This document shows positions 9,400 through 17,671 of a DNA stretch of 64,000 bases, one piece after another. The DNA lies in contig NZ_KE384554.1 of assembly GCF_000426705.1 (NCBI RefSeq), forward strand, positions 512,714 to 576,713, given 5' to 3'. This DNA comes from Spirochaeta cellobiosiphila DSM 17781. GTDB lineage: Bacteria > Spirochaetota > Spirochaetia > DSM-17781. The notes below the pieces were generated by a model, which saw nothing but the letters and a program-made list of their open reading frames with translations, did not search any database and was not told the DNA's origin. Position 1 is the stretch's first letter. Every line of letters begins with the position of its first letter. Position numbers and translations under genes: made by a program.

Positions 9400-9623
9400 A
9401 GTTTTTCCTTATAATGGTACTTCTTCTTAATAAAGAAAGTGTATTGTTAAGTTTTAACTGGCGAAAGTATTAAGCATGTTGTGTAATGCTTAGCTTCTTA
9501 TACACAAAGCAAAGCAAAGCAAAGCAAGTGTTAATTAGAATATACTGAGACAAAGGTCAATGAGCAAATTTAAATATTATGATTCCAAATCTCGTTTTTT
9601 TTTATCAAAATATCTTTTTTGTA
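9400..9623. other. Promoter-side spacer with AAAGC tandem repeats
   Basis: Upstream of the glycosyltransferase the sequence holds an imperfect palindrome (AAGCATGTTGTGTAATGCTT at 9472-9491) and a short tandem repeat, CAAAG repeated about five times at 9504-9529. This is the likely promoter region of the GT4-GH130 operon; no clear -35/-10 pair stands out. No gene seen. Confidence 0.4.
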
Positions 9624-9724
9624 CACATAACGACTCAGTTGAGCTGTTTGGCGTCAAATGGCGCGTGTTCTTGCGTATGCAAGAACCGTGACATAGCCAA
9701 ATCTGCTCCAACTGTTTGTTAGGC
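9624..9724 (-). other. attC: attC site
   Basis: Left ACACATAACGACTCAGTTGAG, right CTGCTCCAACTGTTTGTTAGGC. Good inner stem GTTCTTGCG/TGCAAGAAC. Marks the point where the cassette array resumes after the glycosyl operon. Confidence 0.85.
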
Positions 9725-9729
9725 AATTT

Positions 9730-10431
9730 TTATTCATATTTTTGTTTAGTAATCCAAGAATTCAAGAATTTTAGTTGCTCAGGAGTATGGAAATAATGTT
9801 CTCCATTTTTCATGATTTCAACGTGACAATCGTATTTTTTGGCGAATGTGTTTAAAATATCTATCTCAGTCAAATTATCACTTTCTCCATACAAAATTGA
9901 TGTTGGACTATTCCATTTTTTAATTGGATGTTCTTTTACATAATTGTAATATTCCCATGAAAGCTTCTCACCAAATGATGTATCAATCTCTTTTTCTTCT
10001 TCTAATTTTTCTTCATTAATATTTGACCATTTCATCATATTTTGAATTAATCTTTCCATATTAAGAATTGGTGAAAGAAATAGACATTTCTTAAATAATA
10101 TTTCTGAATATGCCACTAAACTAAAATATGCACCAAGGCTACAAGCAAATAAAGATAATTCTTTATATTTTTCTTTTATTGAATCATAAATTATTTTTAA
10201 ATCATGTACTCCATTTTTTAAATTGCAAGAATATTCTTCATTTTTTCTTTCACCATGTTCAGGTAAATCAAAACTAAGAACTTGGTAACCATTTTTTGTA
10301 ACTATTTCTGAGAAGCTTTCTGCACTTTCTTTATTTGAGTAACGCCCATGTACAAAAATAAATATCTTATCTGCACTATCCCCATATATTAATGCAGGGA
10401 TATTACTAATTTCTACTGATTTAATATTCAT
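9730..10431 (-). CDS. Alpha/beta hydrolase
   Basis: A 233-residue alpha/beta-hydrolase fold protein. The strand and oxyanion region IFIFVHGRYSNKES lies near residues 23-36. The nucleophile elbow is ACSLGAY with Ser98, a variant of GxSxG in which the first Gly is Ala-Cys. The acid is probably Asp in LYGESD near residue 183, and the histidine is in KNGEHYFH near residue 208. This order and spacing match small carboxylesterases and serine aminopeptidase-like hydrolases; the substrate is unknown. It is cytosolic, without a signal peptide, and is the sole gene of its cassette. Confidence 0.75.
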   Translation of the reverse strand: MNIKSVEISNIPALIYGDSADKIFIFVHGRYSNKESAESFSEIVTKNGYQVLSFDLPEHGERKNEEYSCNLKNGVHDLKIIYDSIKEKYKELSLFACSLGAYFSLVAYSEILFKKCLFLSPILNMERLIQNMMKWSNINEEKLEEEKEIDTSFGEKLSWEYYNYVKEHPIKKWNSPTSILYGESDNLTEIDILNTFAKKYDCHVEIMKNGEHYFHTPEQLKFLNSWITKQKYE

Positions 10432-10525
10432 ATAAATTCCTATTATTTAATTTATAATTTAACAAATTAAATTATCTATTTTATTATAATCTAACCGTCA
10501 GTCAATCCTCCCCACCGGAGGCGTG

Positions 10526-10590
10526 TGCCTAACGACGAGCTCAGCTGAACTGTGACAATAGCCAGTTCAGCTACAGCGATTTGTTAAAAT
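10526..10590 (-). other. attC: attC site
   Basis: Short site of about 65 bp: left GCCTAACGACGAGCTCAGCTGAACTG pairs with CAGTTCAGCTACAGCGATTTGTTA. The stem is near perfect and the loop is very small. Confidence 0.85.
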
Positions 10591-10597
10591 TCGCGTT

Positions 10598-10835
10598 TTA
10601 GTTACCGGCAATACATTTGCAGCTTGGGTGATGGCCTTTGGCCAGAACCGCATATTCGCTGTTATAGGCAGTAACCGCATCTGTAATAAATGATTCACGG
10701 TTAACTTTTACCTTTGCTATATATGTATCAGCCAAGAAAAGCCGATTAATTTATTCTAACCATCCGAAGCCTTCATCAACATTCCTAATCTTATATCGAT
10801 TTCGCCTATTACAAATTGTAATATTATTTTCATTT
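10598..10835 (-). pseudogene. Decayed small cassette ORF
   Basis: Reading the minus strand gives the protein-like stretch NITICNRRNRYKIRNVDEGF, GWLE, an in-frame TAA at 10751-10753, then INRLFLADTYIAKVKVNRES, FITDAVTAYNSEYAVLAKGH and HPSCKCIAGN-stop. No ATG is present in this frame. The C-terminal cysteines in HPSCKCIAGN are distinctive but I do not recognise the family. The position just inside an attC fits a small cassette gene broken by one stop and missing its start. Confidence 0.35.
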
Positions 10836-10921
10836 ATTTATTACCAATAGCATATATTTTTTGGTCTAATGTAGGTTGGCTTTTATTGGCTTTAAGTTTT
10901 CTCAATGTAATTTGGCTATTG

Positions 10922-10988
10922 ACTATAACGTTCCGAGAATAGGCCAATTTGGGTGAAGCGAAGCGGAACCACCTATTCTCTGTTAGGC
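10922..10988 (-). other. attC: attC site
   Basis: Left ATAACGTTCCGAGAATAGG, right CCACCTATTCTCTGTTAGGC, loop GTGAAGCGAAGCGGA. Belongs to a sub-family (AACGTTYCGCG start) shared with the sites at 11715, 12803 and 13540. Confidence 0.85.
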
Positions 10989-11017
10989 GAAGGAATATCC
11001 GGAAGCTTATGATAAAC

Positions 11018-11291
11018 TTAATCGCAACCACAACTGATTGCTTTTCTATCTTTCCCATCTTCACCTTCCGTTGGGTATCCATCTCTTTTCCACCAATCAA
11101 GCCCTCCTAGTAATTCCTTAACATTATACCCAAGCCTTGATAGGTTCAAAGCACCCTTGGTAGATGCATTACATCCGATACCATAGCAATAGGTCACGTA
11201 CAACTTCGTCATTATTAATTATCATCTGATTCAAGTCCCAAGAATCGGTCTCAAACTTAAGCTTTGCTTCATAAAATTCAATCTGCTTCAT
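11018..11291 (-). pseudogene. Rhodanese-like protein with internal deletion
   Basis: The N-terminus MKQIEFYEAKLKFETDSWDL then NQMIINNDEVV is readable from ATG 11291. The C-terminus follows directly in another frame: KLYVTYCYGIGCNASTKGAL, NLSRLGYNVKELLGGLDWW, KRDGYPTEG, ending AISCGCD. Together they match rhodanese-like proteins of about 130 residues, but the central segment (VIDARS...HIPGAINIPH in relatives) is missing, so a deletion with frameshift has fused the two ends. The CYGIGCNAS loop with its cysteine survives. An ATG upstream of TKLYVTY could in principle express a 64-residue C-terminal half. Confidence 0.7.
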
Positions 11292-11378
11292 ATAAGCCTG
11301 CTTCAATCAATCTCAATATATTAATCTGAATAATGTTGGTATATGGTTAAACTACTACCTTACTCAGGATATTCTTTC

Positions 11379-11412
11379 GCCTAACGTTCCGCGAATATGC
11401 GAAGTTGAAAAT
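11379..11412 (-). other. Half attC
   Basis: GCCTAACGTTCCGCGAATATGCG at the left fits the AACGTTYCGCG attC sub-family, but no right half with GTTA follows within 70 bp. Probably a deletion scar next to the complete attC at 11482. Confidence 0.45.
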
Positions 11413-11481
11413 GGTGACAGCATTTGCAGCCACCTGTTTTGCTTAATTTATTATACAGCATATCACGTAAAAACGTCGTAA

Positions 11482-11563
11482 TTTTAACGCCGATTTCTGC
11501 GGTTTGCCGTATTTGGCGGAATAATTGTGACATAGGCAAATCCGTAGCAAATCTTTGTTATCT
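11482..11563 (-). other. attC: attC site
   Basis: Left TTTTAACGCCGATTTCTGCGG, right CCGTAGCAAATCTTTGTTATC, with inner pairing GGTTTGCC/GGCAAATCC. Confidence 0.8.
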
Positions 11564-11668
11564 TGCGATCTCAAACAATTGTAATATCACTTCTATAAAC
11601 TTTTGATTTCTTATTGAAGAGATCATAAAATTTCTTTTCAATATCTTCATATTCTCTTTATCTGACAT
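11558..11668 (-). CDS. Possible 36-residue cassette ORF
   Basis: Between two attC sites the only coherent minus-strand frame runs from ATG 11668 to TAA 11558 and encodes MSDKENMKILKRNF, then MISSIRNQKFIEVILQLFE. The stop overlaps the right core of the attC, as in other cassettes here. The peptide is basic and helix-prone, with no family match that I know. A remnant of a longer gene is equally possible. Confidence 0.3.
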   Translation of the reverse strand: MSDKENMKILKRNFMISSIRNQKFIEVILQLFEIAR

Positions 11669-11714
11669 GAATGTCAGACTCTTCCTTGTAAAATATATGC
11701 TTAGGCGCTTATTG

Positions 11715-11797
11715 CCAATAACGTTTCGCGAATACCTAAAGTTGCCCGAAGGGCAATTTGGGTGCAGCGAAGCGGAACCAGGTATTCGCTGTTATGT
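11715..11797 (-). other. attC: attC site
   Basis: Left CAATAACGTTTCGCGAATACC, right GGTATTCGCTGTTATGT: a strong outer stem (GCGAATACC/GGTATTCGC) with GCCCGAAGGGC and GCGAAGCGGA inside. Confidence 0.9.
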
Positions 11798-11867
11798 ACA
11801 GTTTAATTTACGGATCTTGCGGTTAGAAAAAGCCATTGTATTAGGATTGTACAATGGCGTGGGTGCT

Positions 11868-12728
11868 TTATTCCACATTCAATAAACTATAATCTTCGCA
11901 ATAATCACAATCCAAACCAAGGTTTTTGATAAACTCAGTGAATTTAATCATTGCAGGTCTTTCTGTCCCGAAATGAGTACCACCTATTAGATTCAATTTT
12001 AAAGCTTTATTTAGTTCATGAAATCTTTTATTTGCATCCTGAAAAGGAGGAGAATCCCAGCGATGTTCAACTGTTCCTGTAAGAAACGTATCGCAGCCTT
12101 TATCAAATGCTGTTTGCAAGATTTCAGGATCATCTCCTCCACCGGCGACAACAGCTATCTTTTTGACATATTCTTTATGTTGAACTTTTGTAAGAAACGG
12201 CCTTTCTATCTTTGATTGAACAAGCGATGAAAAATGGTCAAAACTTTGTTTTTTAATTGTTCCTATTAATGCTGTTGGTGCTCCGAAGTAATCATAAAAA
12301 TATTCTACGGCTTCGATCTTACAAAGATTAGCCAAAGAAATTGACGTTCCATATTTCTTATGAGTATCCAAGGGTGCATGAGCTACGTATATTGAATTAT
12401 TCGATTGCCTAAGCCTTTCCAAATAATCAGAACTTATGGCCTGTAATCCCCGTTCATCTTCAAAGTAATCAAAATGATGATGTGTGATGATCAAGCAATT
12501 AGATTCTTTTGATATAGCATTAACGATTTCTTCAGTAATAAAAACAACAGTGTAAACCTTATCAATACTTTCTGAATTTCTTGAAAAAAGAGCCGTCTTT
12601 TTATCTAAGAAATCAGGATTTATATACTCTTTGTTTTCATTAGTGACAGCCCATTCAACTAAATCTTCTGAGTGGTTTTGAATATCAAATTCTGTATCTA
12701 GCTTTTGAACAATTTGTTCAATTTTCAT
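11868..12728 (-). CDS. Nif3-like dinuclear metal-centre protein
   Basis: A 286-residue Nif3/YbgI/YqfO family protein. The metal ligands are visible: HHHFDYF at residues 83-89, the aspartate in YVAHAPLDTHK (Asp121), and near the C-terminus GTVEHRW and GGTHFGTERPA. The GGGDD motif around residue 193 is also characteristic. The family binds two divalent metals and is annotated as GTP cyclohydrolase 1 type 2, but its real role is uncertain. The length is in the normal range for the short form without the PII-like insertion. It is a complete cassette gene; the attC is about 70 bp beyond the stop. Confidence 0.8.
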   Translation of the reverse strand: MKIEQIVQKLDTEFDIQNHSEDLVEWAVTNENKEYINPDFLDKKTALFSRNSESIDKVYTVVFITEEIVNAISKESNCLIITHHHFDYFEDERGLQAISSDYLERLRQSNNSIYVAHAPLDTHKKYGTSISLANLCKIEAVEYFYDYFGAPTALIGTIKKQSFDHFSSLVQSKIERPFLTKVQHKEYVKKIAVVAGGGDDPEILQTAFDKGCDTFLTGTVEHRWDSPPFQDANKRFHELNKALKLNLIGGTHFGTERPAMIKFTEFIKNLGLDCDYCEDYSLLNVE

Positions 12729-12802
12729 TTTCTATCCTCATAAAAAGTTTTTCAGGCCATGGACGGCCTGAAAACCGGTGTCGAAGCCGTAAATTAAATT
12801 GT

Positions 12803-12889
12803 ACATAACGTTTCGCATTTATATGATGTTTGCCGTAGGCAAATGTGGCGTAGCCCGAAGCGAAGCGGAGCATATAGACGCTGTTAGAT
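12803..12889 (-). other. attC: attC site
   Basis: Left ACATAACGTTTCGCATTTATAT, right ATATAGACGCTGTTAGAT, loop GCCCGAAGCGAAGCGGAG. AACGTTYCGCG sub-family. Confidence 0.85.
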
Positions 12890-12919
12890 GCAGTTTGTGA
12901 TTTCACGAATTATTCTTAA

Positions 12920-13375
12920 TTAAATTGAAGAATCTATGATAAATAATGCAACCAAAAGTAATGGAATTAAAAAATCTGGAATTACTATTATCGTATTCCC
13001 AACATTAAAATTTCCTTTGTTTTTCATTTCTGATATATGAAGAAATCCGGCTCCAACAAGAAAAATGGTTGTTATAATAATTGTTCCAATCCATAACCCA
13101 TCTCTAAACCAATAACATAAGATTCCATTGATTCCTATTCCTAAAGAAACAAATCCCAACTCTTTTTGAAATCCATTAGATATCCATCCAATTTTTTTTG
13201 CGACTAATTCAGACTTAATAGCATGTCCTACAAAATTGAAGATTCCAAAAAAACCAATACCGACTACTAGATTCCAGAGCAATAAACTATGAATTATAGA
13301 AATCTTTTCTAAGTCAAGAAAATAATATATAATTCCAACTAAACAGGCTATACATGTGGAAATTAAATAAAACAC
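12920..13375 (-). CDS. DUF6790-like membrane protein
   Basis: A 151-residue protein with four predicted membrane spans: about residues 3-19, 32-50, 73-112 (two closely spaced) and 127-148. The sequence FNFVGHAIKSELVAKKIGW and the following FQKELGFVSLGIGINGI are the conserved part of DUF6790 proteins as I remember them. It is probably an inner-membrane protein of unknown function. The gene is intact, with a start about 15 bp beyond a weak GGGGCAG ribosome binding site. It is the only gene of its cassette. Confidence 0.55.
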   Translation of the reverse strand: MFYLISTCIACLVGIIYYFLDLEKISIIHSLLLWNLVVGIGFFGIFNFVGHAIKSELVAKKIGWISNGFQKELGFVSLGIGINGILCYWFRDGLWIGTIIITTIFLVGAGFLHISEMKNKGNFNVGNTIIVIPDFLIPLLLVALFIIDSSI

Positions 13376-13539
13376 TGCCCCTCCAATATTATCATTCTAA
13401 ATTTTTCAGCAAATAGAATCAACAAAAAATAAGTATTGGATATTATCGAAAAAACTTTTGGCAGAATAGAATTTAACTAAATTCATATCACATTAGTTTT
13501 TCTTTTAACAAATTGCATTTAGCGTTCCAGGCATATACG

Positions 13540-13582
13540 ATATAACGTTTCGCGGATATACGACGTTTTCATTTGTTATGAG
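13540..13582 (-). other. attC: Short or truncated attC
   Basis: ATATAACGTTTCGCGGATATACG is followed directly by ACGTTTTCATTTGTTATG. The outer cores are present but most of the centre is missing, so it may have lost part by deletion. Confidence 0.6.
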
Positions 13583-14389
13583 CCTCTTCCTTTTTTAGGA
13601 TTTTATAAATTGAACTTTTCTTCAATAATCATCACAGTTAACTTTTAAACAAATCATAAATTCCTTTCCCTATTTTCTTTAGTTAGATGGAGTTCATTAA
13701 AGATGACTTCATATTTTCTGCAACTGGTGTCTAAGTTTTTTATTCTATTTTTTCTGTGGGAATTTTATTATTTGAAATTCATTATTACAGATTGAATTTG
13801 TGAATTCTCATTTTGTGTTTTGAGCTGAGATCATTTTTTAATCATAAAAGCAAAAATCATTGAAAGACGCAGTGCGGTAATTTCTTGTATGAAATTTTGA
13901 GTTACATGAATTTTTACATGCACACAACATTATTTCTTCACGACTTTGTAGATAAGTAACAAATTACACGCAAATGACTGTATAGCTGATTTCCTAAGCA
14001 GTATAACACGGTTCATTTGTACAAAAAGCAGCGAAAAATCGAGACATAGTATTAAATCCAGCTCCAAGACTAGTATTAGTACTTGTGATTCAGATGAATT
14101 TCCAAATAGAGCGCTTGCTGGATTTCATCGTAAAACAGCTGTAGATACAGCTCTATAAGTGATGTGATACCATCAAAGGCGAACAAGGCCTTGCTGTATA
14201 AGAGCAAGAGCGCATGCCAACCAGCCGTTTTGTGAAAAAGCCGAAATATTAATCGGACTAAACACACCTTAGTAAAAAGAGAGAATTCCTGGTCCATTTC
14301 GGACTTATAACTGCAAGCCTGAGTAATACTTGACATAAAAGTTTAAAATCTATGGTTTGTTTCCTCTCTATTCAAGGAAAAGATTTCAT
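13583..14389. other. Gene-poor stretch with a repeat copy and an inverted repeat
   Basis: No supportable gene. It contains copy 1 of a roughly 105-bp repeat (13585-13690). Around 14117-14250 lies an imperfect inverted repeat: TGGATTTCATCGTAAAACAGCTG on the plus strand against CAGCCGTTTTGTGAAAAAGCCG. The first arm also resembles the IS30 remnant at 15597-15620. The open frame on the minus strand here has no family character. Confidence 0.4.
13585..13690. repeat. Dispersed ~105-bp repeat, copy 1
   Basis: From CTTCCTTTTTTAGGATTTTA to CCCTATTTTCTTTAGTTAGA. It matches 15885-15990 over its whole length with scattered mismatches, including the shared AACAAATCATAAATTCC core. The two copies flank the lipoprotein gene and the IS30 remnant. 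Confidence 0.7.
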
Positions 14390-15412
14390 CTATTCGTATT
14401 TCATCACCGTGACTTTGCCGCTGTTCCCGGAATCCTTATAAGCAACATAGGGGGTGTCAGATGAGTCGAAAGCGAGGGATATATATTCTGCCCTTCCAGC
14501 ACTAAATCCGGCATTACCTACATTTACCCAAGAGCTTCCATCAAACATCATCACCGTGACTTTGTCGCTGTTCTCGTAATCAAAATAAGCCACATAGGGG
14601 GTGTCAGATGAATCGAAAGCGAGGGATATATTGGCTACCTTTCCAGCACTAAATCCGGCATTACCCTCATTAACCCAAGAGCTTCCCTCAAGCATCACCA
14701 CAGTGGCTTTGTAGCTGTTCCCGGAATCCCGATAAGCCACATAGGGGGTGTCAGATGAGTCGAAAGCTAGGGATGTATCGGCTGCCTCTCCAGCACTACC
14801 CACATCTACCCAAGAGCTTCCATCAAACATCATCACCATGACTTTGCTGCTGTTCCCGGAATCCCTATCCAGATAAGCCACATAGGGGGTGTCAGATGAG
14901 TCGAAAGCGAAGGATGTATTGGGTGCCGCTCCAGCACTAAATCCGGCATTACCTACATTTACCCAAGAGCTTCCATCAAACATCATCACCGTGGCTTTGT
15001 CGCTGTTCCCGTAATCCTGATAAGCCACATAGGGATTGTCAGATGAGTCAAAAGCTAGGGATGTATAGTTTGCCCCTCCAGCACTAAATCCGGCATTACC
15101 CACCTTTACCCAAGAGCTTCCATCAAACATCATCACCGTGGCTTTATAGCTGTTCCCGGAATCCTGATAAGCCACATAGGGGTTGTCAGATGAGTCGAAA
15201 GCTAGGGATGTATGGGGTGCCATGCCAGCACTAAATCCGGCATTACCCACCTCTACCCATTTAGCTACAGTTGTTTCTGGTATAGCTACAGTTGTTTCTG
15301 GTTTAGCTACAGTCGTTTCTGGGCCAGAAGGATTAGTACAAGAAAATACAAAAAGAATAGAGACAGAGGAAAAAAACTTAAGGATGATTGAGCTTCTTTT
15401 CTGTTTGAGCAT
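14390..15412 (-). CDS. Lipoprotein with six ~45-residue tandem repeats
   Basis: A secreted lipoprotein. The signal peptide ends in the lipobox LFVFSC; the internal ATG at 15412 (MLKQKRSSII) gives the most natural signal sequence, although an ATG 15 bp upstream is in frame. A PETTVA linker is repeated three times after the lipidated cysteine. Six near-identical repeats follow, with unit pattern VGNAGFSAG...TSLAFDSSD.PYVAY.DSGNS.K.TVMMFDGSSWV. The repeat is strongly conserved at DNA level too. Such units are likely blades of a beta-propeller exposed on the cell surface. Function unknown. One unit is shortened (VGSAGEAADTS). Confidence 0.7.
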   Translation of the reverse strand: MLKQKRSSIILKFFSSVSILFVFSCTNPSGPETTVAKPETTVAIPETTVAKWVEVGNAGFSAGMAPHTSLAFDSSDNPYVAYQDSGNSYKATVMMFDGSSWVKVGNAGFSAGGANYTSLAFDSSDNPYVAYQDYGNSDKATVMMFDGSSWVNVGNAGFSAGAAPNTSFAFDSSDTPYVAYLDRDSGNSSKVMVMMFDGSSWVDVGSAGEAADTSLAFDSSDTPYVAYRDSGNSYKATVVMLEGSSWVNEGNAGFSAGKVANISLAFDSSDTPYVAYFDYENSDKVTVMMFDGSSWVNVGNAGFSAGRAEYISLAFDSSDTPYVAYKDSGNSGKVTVMKYE

Positions 15413-15539
15413 AATAGTAAACCTCACAACGATGAATAAACAAATTATTTAAAATGGATTTTTTGTGTCCAAAATAATCGATTCATTCGAGTGACGTATG
15501 TTTAGTTTAAATGCATTAAAAAGTCAACAAGAAACCATG

Positions 15540-15850
15540 TTATTAGAAATAGCACTCTTGAAAAATGAAATGAGAACAAAATCGAATGGATTATTATCTG
15601 GCTTCTTCACAAAACAGCTGTTGATGCGCTGGTTGAAAGAAAATCATGTTTTGTAATCATCAAGAAATTGAAGAACCCTCACCCTGGATAATGGCACGGA
15701 TTGATTAGGCAGTATGTACCCAAGAAGATGCTCATGAAAGATATCGATCAAAACCGATGCAACTGGATCGCTCACCGCCTGAATTCAAGGCCCAGAAAAC
15801 GACATGGATTCAAAACACCTCTGGAGGTTTATTGTGAAGATGGATAAATT
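15540..15850 (+). pseudogene. IS30-family transposase remnant
   Basis: Pieces of an IS30-type transposase are legible in changing frames: KTAVDALVERKSCFVIIKKL, TLTLDNGTD (second catalytic aspartate region), then GLIRQYVPKKMLMKDIDQN and HRLNSRPRKRHGFKTPLEVY. A central part is missing and stops interrupt the frame. Just after the stop, TGCACTTGGTGGTTGAATTCA looks like the normal 3' end of such elements. Non-functional. Confidence 0.8.
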
Positions 15851-15884
15851 TCGTTGCACTTGGTGGTTGAATTCAGGTGCCGCT

Positions 15885-15990
15885 TCCTTTTTAGTCTTTT
15901 ATTAATTGCACTTTTCTCAATAATCAATTCAGTTCACTTTTGAACAAATCATAAATTCCGTTTCCCATTTTCTTTGATTGAATAACCTGC
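15885..15990. repeat. Dispersed ~105-bp repeat, copy 2
   Basis: Matches 13585-13690. It begins directly after the IS30 end, so the insertion or a rearrangement near it probably separated the two copies. The stretch 15991-16228 has no gene that I can see. Confidence 0.65.
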
Positions 15991-16228
15991 CCTTCTCTTT
16001 TTTCTAATTACAATAGTTTCCTGAAAGCACATAATCTTTAATGAAATTTCCTTGATCTTGAATTCTGATACTAGTATTCATTCTTGTGGAATCAAGCTTC
16101 AGATTTTTCTTTTCACTTCTTCATTGAAGGCCATACTAAATTTCCTCTTTATATTTGAATTTGATGTTAACAAAAATCGCATTCGCTTTTACATTTCCAA
16201 CCATTAAATATTCTTTTTCTTAATACGT

Positions 16229-16310
16229 GCACATAACAACGGGTTGAGCAAAGGCTTGACGTAAAATACCGTGCCAAAGAAAAGATCTGTCTCGAACGCC
16301 TTGTTATGTG
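16229..16310 (-). other. attC: attC site
   Basis: Left ACATAACAACGGGTTGAGC, right GTCTCGAACGCCTTGTTATGT, with inner pairing CTTGACG/CGTGCCAAAG. The IS91 remnant begins directly at its right core. Confidence 0.75.
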
Positions 16311-16600
16311 GCCTTTGCAAATATTTCTATTTCAGAATCACAATATATCCCTCGTGGCCGGAATGAACTTCACCGGATTTTCTGTTCAGACTATGAACTT
16401 AAGTATTCAACGGATTACGGAAAATTCCGACTTCAACGCATTGAGAGTGTTGGAGAGAAATTTATTACTTGTGGCGATTACCTGCATGGGATAACACGAA
16501 ACTGCTGTCAGAATAAGGAGTGCGGGTATGATTATTTCAGGCCATTTTCATGCAAAGGGTTTTACCTGTGTCCATCCTTAGCGGCTTTGTATCCCTAACA
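16311..16600 (+). pseudogene. IS91-family transposase N-terminal remnant
   Basis: The plus strand encodes the zinc-binding N-terminus of IS91/ISCR-type rolling-circle transposases: CGDYLHGITRNCCQNKECGY then DYFRPFSCKGFYLCPS. In relatives this reads CGNPHFGFARxxC...CxxDFFRPFSCKxxxxCPSC. The last cysteine is lost (LAALYP) and the HUH catalytic domain is absent. The remnant lies immediately beside the attC and is opposite in strand to the cassettes. Only the first hundred residues remain. Confidence 0.75.
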
Positions 16601-16664
16601 CATACCATTTTCTCTTAAATTATACGGCTGCGGTATAACTTTTCCTATCATTTATGTGCGGTTT

Positions 16665-17237
16665 TTAATGCCATGAAATACTATTAATCACCAATGAAAT
16701 CATTACCGTAATATCTTCTTTTTCTGAGATTTCTTTTGCATATTGTTCTGCTTCATCATAGGACTCCCACAAATAAGAGTATATGCTTGCATCTTTGTTA
16801 CTTCTCAAAACAGAATATGATTCAACATCTCTATTCCAATCAGTCAGAAATGTTTTTCTCTTTTTGTTGGAATAAAGATAGTATCGACCATTGATCTCAC
16901 TTTTTAAATCATTAATTATTTCATAATCCCATGTCTTTAAGGTCTTTCCATCATGAACAAAACAAATCTTCTGACACATGATAATAGTCTTGTATCCCAT
17001 TGGGATTTTTGCCCCCAAAGTATCAATATTAAAATCGTCCAAGTCATCTGTTAAATTTGTAAAACCAGAAGCATTAATAAAAAATCTATCATCAGAAGAC
17101 ATATCAAATGGATTCGATTTATTTTCAGGGAAATCATAAGTTATTTCAGGTAATTCCATATTATCAGCTTTTATTAATCCTTGAGCATTAGTTTGTCTTA
17201 CTTGATTGTTACAACTTAAAAGAGATAGAAAAATCAA
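16665..17237 (-). CDS. Putative lipoprotein, function unknown
   Basis: The frame encodes a lipoprotein-like N-terminus (hydrophobic LLIFLSLLSC followed by NNQVRQTNAQG, cysteine as lipid site). About 170 residues without recognisable domain follow; notable stretches are DDLDDFNIDTLGAKIPMGYK and WESYDEAEQYAKEISEKEDI. No ATG exists: the best start is the TTG at 17237, and the hydrophobic frame extends a few codons further upstream to a stop. The region just upstream is the end of a truncated MerR gene, so the original start may have been deleted. It would sit in the outer membrane or periplasm. Confidence 0.45.
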   Translation of the reverse strand: MIFLSLLSCNNQVRQTNAQGLIKADNMELPEITYDFPENKSNPFDMSSDDRFFINASGFTNLTDDLDDFNIDTLGAKIPMGYKTIIMCQKICFVHDGKTLKTWDYEIINDLKSEINGRYYLYSNKKRKTFLTDWNRDVESYSVLRSNKDASIYSYLWESYDEAEQYAKEISEKEDITVMISLVINSISWH

Positions 17238-17277
17238 CAGGTAAATAATTAAATTTTTCGGTTCCGTATTTTAATTT

Positions 17278-17475
17278 CTAATGTACAATATCTTTGATTT
17301 TCATACCAGTATCTTTTAGTCTATCTATAAATATCACCCATTTAAAATCATTAGTTGAAAAACTTCCATAATCAGAATAATCTCTAGAAAGTTCTGGGAA
17401 TAAACCAAGTTTGTCATAATAGCGTATCGTTGGAATTGGGAGTTTTGTCTTTTCTGATAAGATTTTTATAGTCAT
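17278..17475 (-). pseudogene. MerR-family regulator, truncated to its HTH
   Basis: From ATG 17475 the 65-residue product MTIKILSEKTKLPIPTIRYY, DKLGLFPELSRDYSDYGSF and KDTGMKIKDIVH is the N-terminal winged helix of a MerR regulator (the YYD.GLF motif is diagnostic). Family members continue with a dimerisation helix of 40 or more residues and a sensor part; both are absent because of a stop at 17278. An in-frame extension upstream gives MEENLWFRNCF but lacks family character. The gene lies in the same cassette as the lipoprotein and looks like a deletion product. Confidence 0.6.
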
Positions 17476-17600
17476 TATCTTCCTACTATTTCCATCATTT
17501 ATACTACCAAAACAATTTCTAAACCAAAGGTTCTCTTCCACTGTAGATTCATACCTATATTTATTCTCCTATCAGGAGGCGATAAACATTTCATCAATCT

Positions 17601-17659
17601 TTAGAATGCCCGCATAACCTGTTTGCCATAGGAAAATCTGGTTCATGCGATTGTTCTAC
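17601..17659 (-). other. attC: attC site
   Basis: Short site: left TTAGAATGCCCGCATAACC, right GGTTCATGCGATTGTTCTAC. Its right half (CATAGGAAAATCTGGTTCATGCGATTGTT) recurs in the attC at 32473-32582, with a shorter centre here. Confidence 0.85.
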
Positions 17660-17671
17660 TGCGATTTCATT

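Noticed and set aside
14076..14336. Minus-strand ORF of 86 codons near the 13.6-14.4 kb gap
   Set aside because: It spans the inverted repeat and resembles the IS30 remnant in DNA only; its product shows no domain and no attC lies next to it.
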